Shown: positions 31,562 through 31,562 of the stretch, in pieces
Position numbering within the stretch: the first letter of the stretch is position 1
How the letters are laid out: every line of letters begins with the position of its first letter
Source: a virus
DNA: 31,562 nucleotides
Direction: 5' to 3' (one strand)
IMG/VR virus record: IMGVR_UViG_3300007234_000054
Coordinates: 1 to 31,562 of that record
The notes under the pieces: model-generated
Told to the model about the DNA's origin: nothing
What the model saw: only the letters and a program-made list of their open reading frames with translations
Database searches by the model: none
Program-made: the position numbers and the translations under genes

Positions 31562-31562
31562 A

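Larger units (their letters stand above)
31366..31562. other. Noncoding end region
   Basis: About 197 bases without a convincing gene. It holds the promoter-like element and the long hairpin listed separately. A minus-strand open frame across 31322-31561 has composition unlike a protein and overlaps the terminase start; I do not call it. Confidence 0.6.

Noticed and set aside
1-31562. CRISPR array
   Set aside because: The 18-bp palindromes are 1-5 kb apart with genes between them, not regular short spacers.
1-31562. Terminal redundancy proving a complete circular genome
   Set aside because: The first and last bases do not visibly overlap, so completeness cannot be claimed.

Overview
The window is part, or nearly all, of the genome of a short-tailed (podovirus-like) bacteriophage. 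The evidence is a full morphogenesis set: terminase, BPP-1/Bbp-type head genes (portal, Bbp19-like protein, scaffold, major capsid, Bbp16-like cement) and T7-type tail and ejection genes (gp11-like adaptor, gp12-like nozzle, gp13/14/15/16-like internal proteins, T7-style fibre). Genes are tightly packed, often overlap as TAATG or ATGA, and usually have strong Shine-Dalgarno sites. The internal ejection proteins suggest a Gram-negative host, but nothing identifies the host further. I see no integrase, repressor, tRNA, rRNA, CRISPR array or RNA polymerase gene.

Layout. Positions 33-5609 are a rightward block of replication and accessory genes: an RMF/CrpP-like zinc protein, small genes (one DnaJ-type zinc knuckle, one winged helix), a family A DNA polymerase with proofreading domain, an HNH endonuclease directly behind it, a small orphan gene, a RuvC-like resolvase, and a DUF6378-like protein with a zinc-binding tail. 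Everything from 31365 down to 5593 runs leftward as one late block: terminase small subunit, a small gene, terminase large subunit, a proline-rich peptide, portal, Bbp19-like protein, scaffold, major capsid, cement, a beta-rich head protein, a further head-associated protein, tail adaptor, nozzle, four internal virion proteins, tail fibre, a LamG/SPRY receptor-binding candidate, and a membrane/lysis cassette ending in a 3-TM holin-like protein. The two blocks meet tail to tail with a 17-base overlap and no visible terminator. The only sizeable noncoding stretch is 31366-31562, which holds a good sigma70-like promoter for the late block and a long hairpin.

The most striking feature is an 18-bp palindrome, TGACATCACGTGATGTCA. 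It occurs 9 times perfectly and twice with one terminal mismatch, scattered from 1563 to 28455. A decayed copy (about 5335) and a copy interrupted by a 12-base expansion (30679-30708) also exist. Copies lie between genes, across gene starts and stops, and in frame inside five genes. There they always encode Thr-Ser-Arg-Asp-Val, the only stop-free frame. This is far beyond chance and is the best candidate for an undescribed system: a phage-wide operator or stoperator set, a ParB-like binding array (its centre TCACGTGA is also the centre of bacterial parS), or a mobile palindromic element that tolerates coding sequence. The window encodes no obvious binding protein for it.
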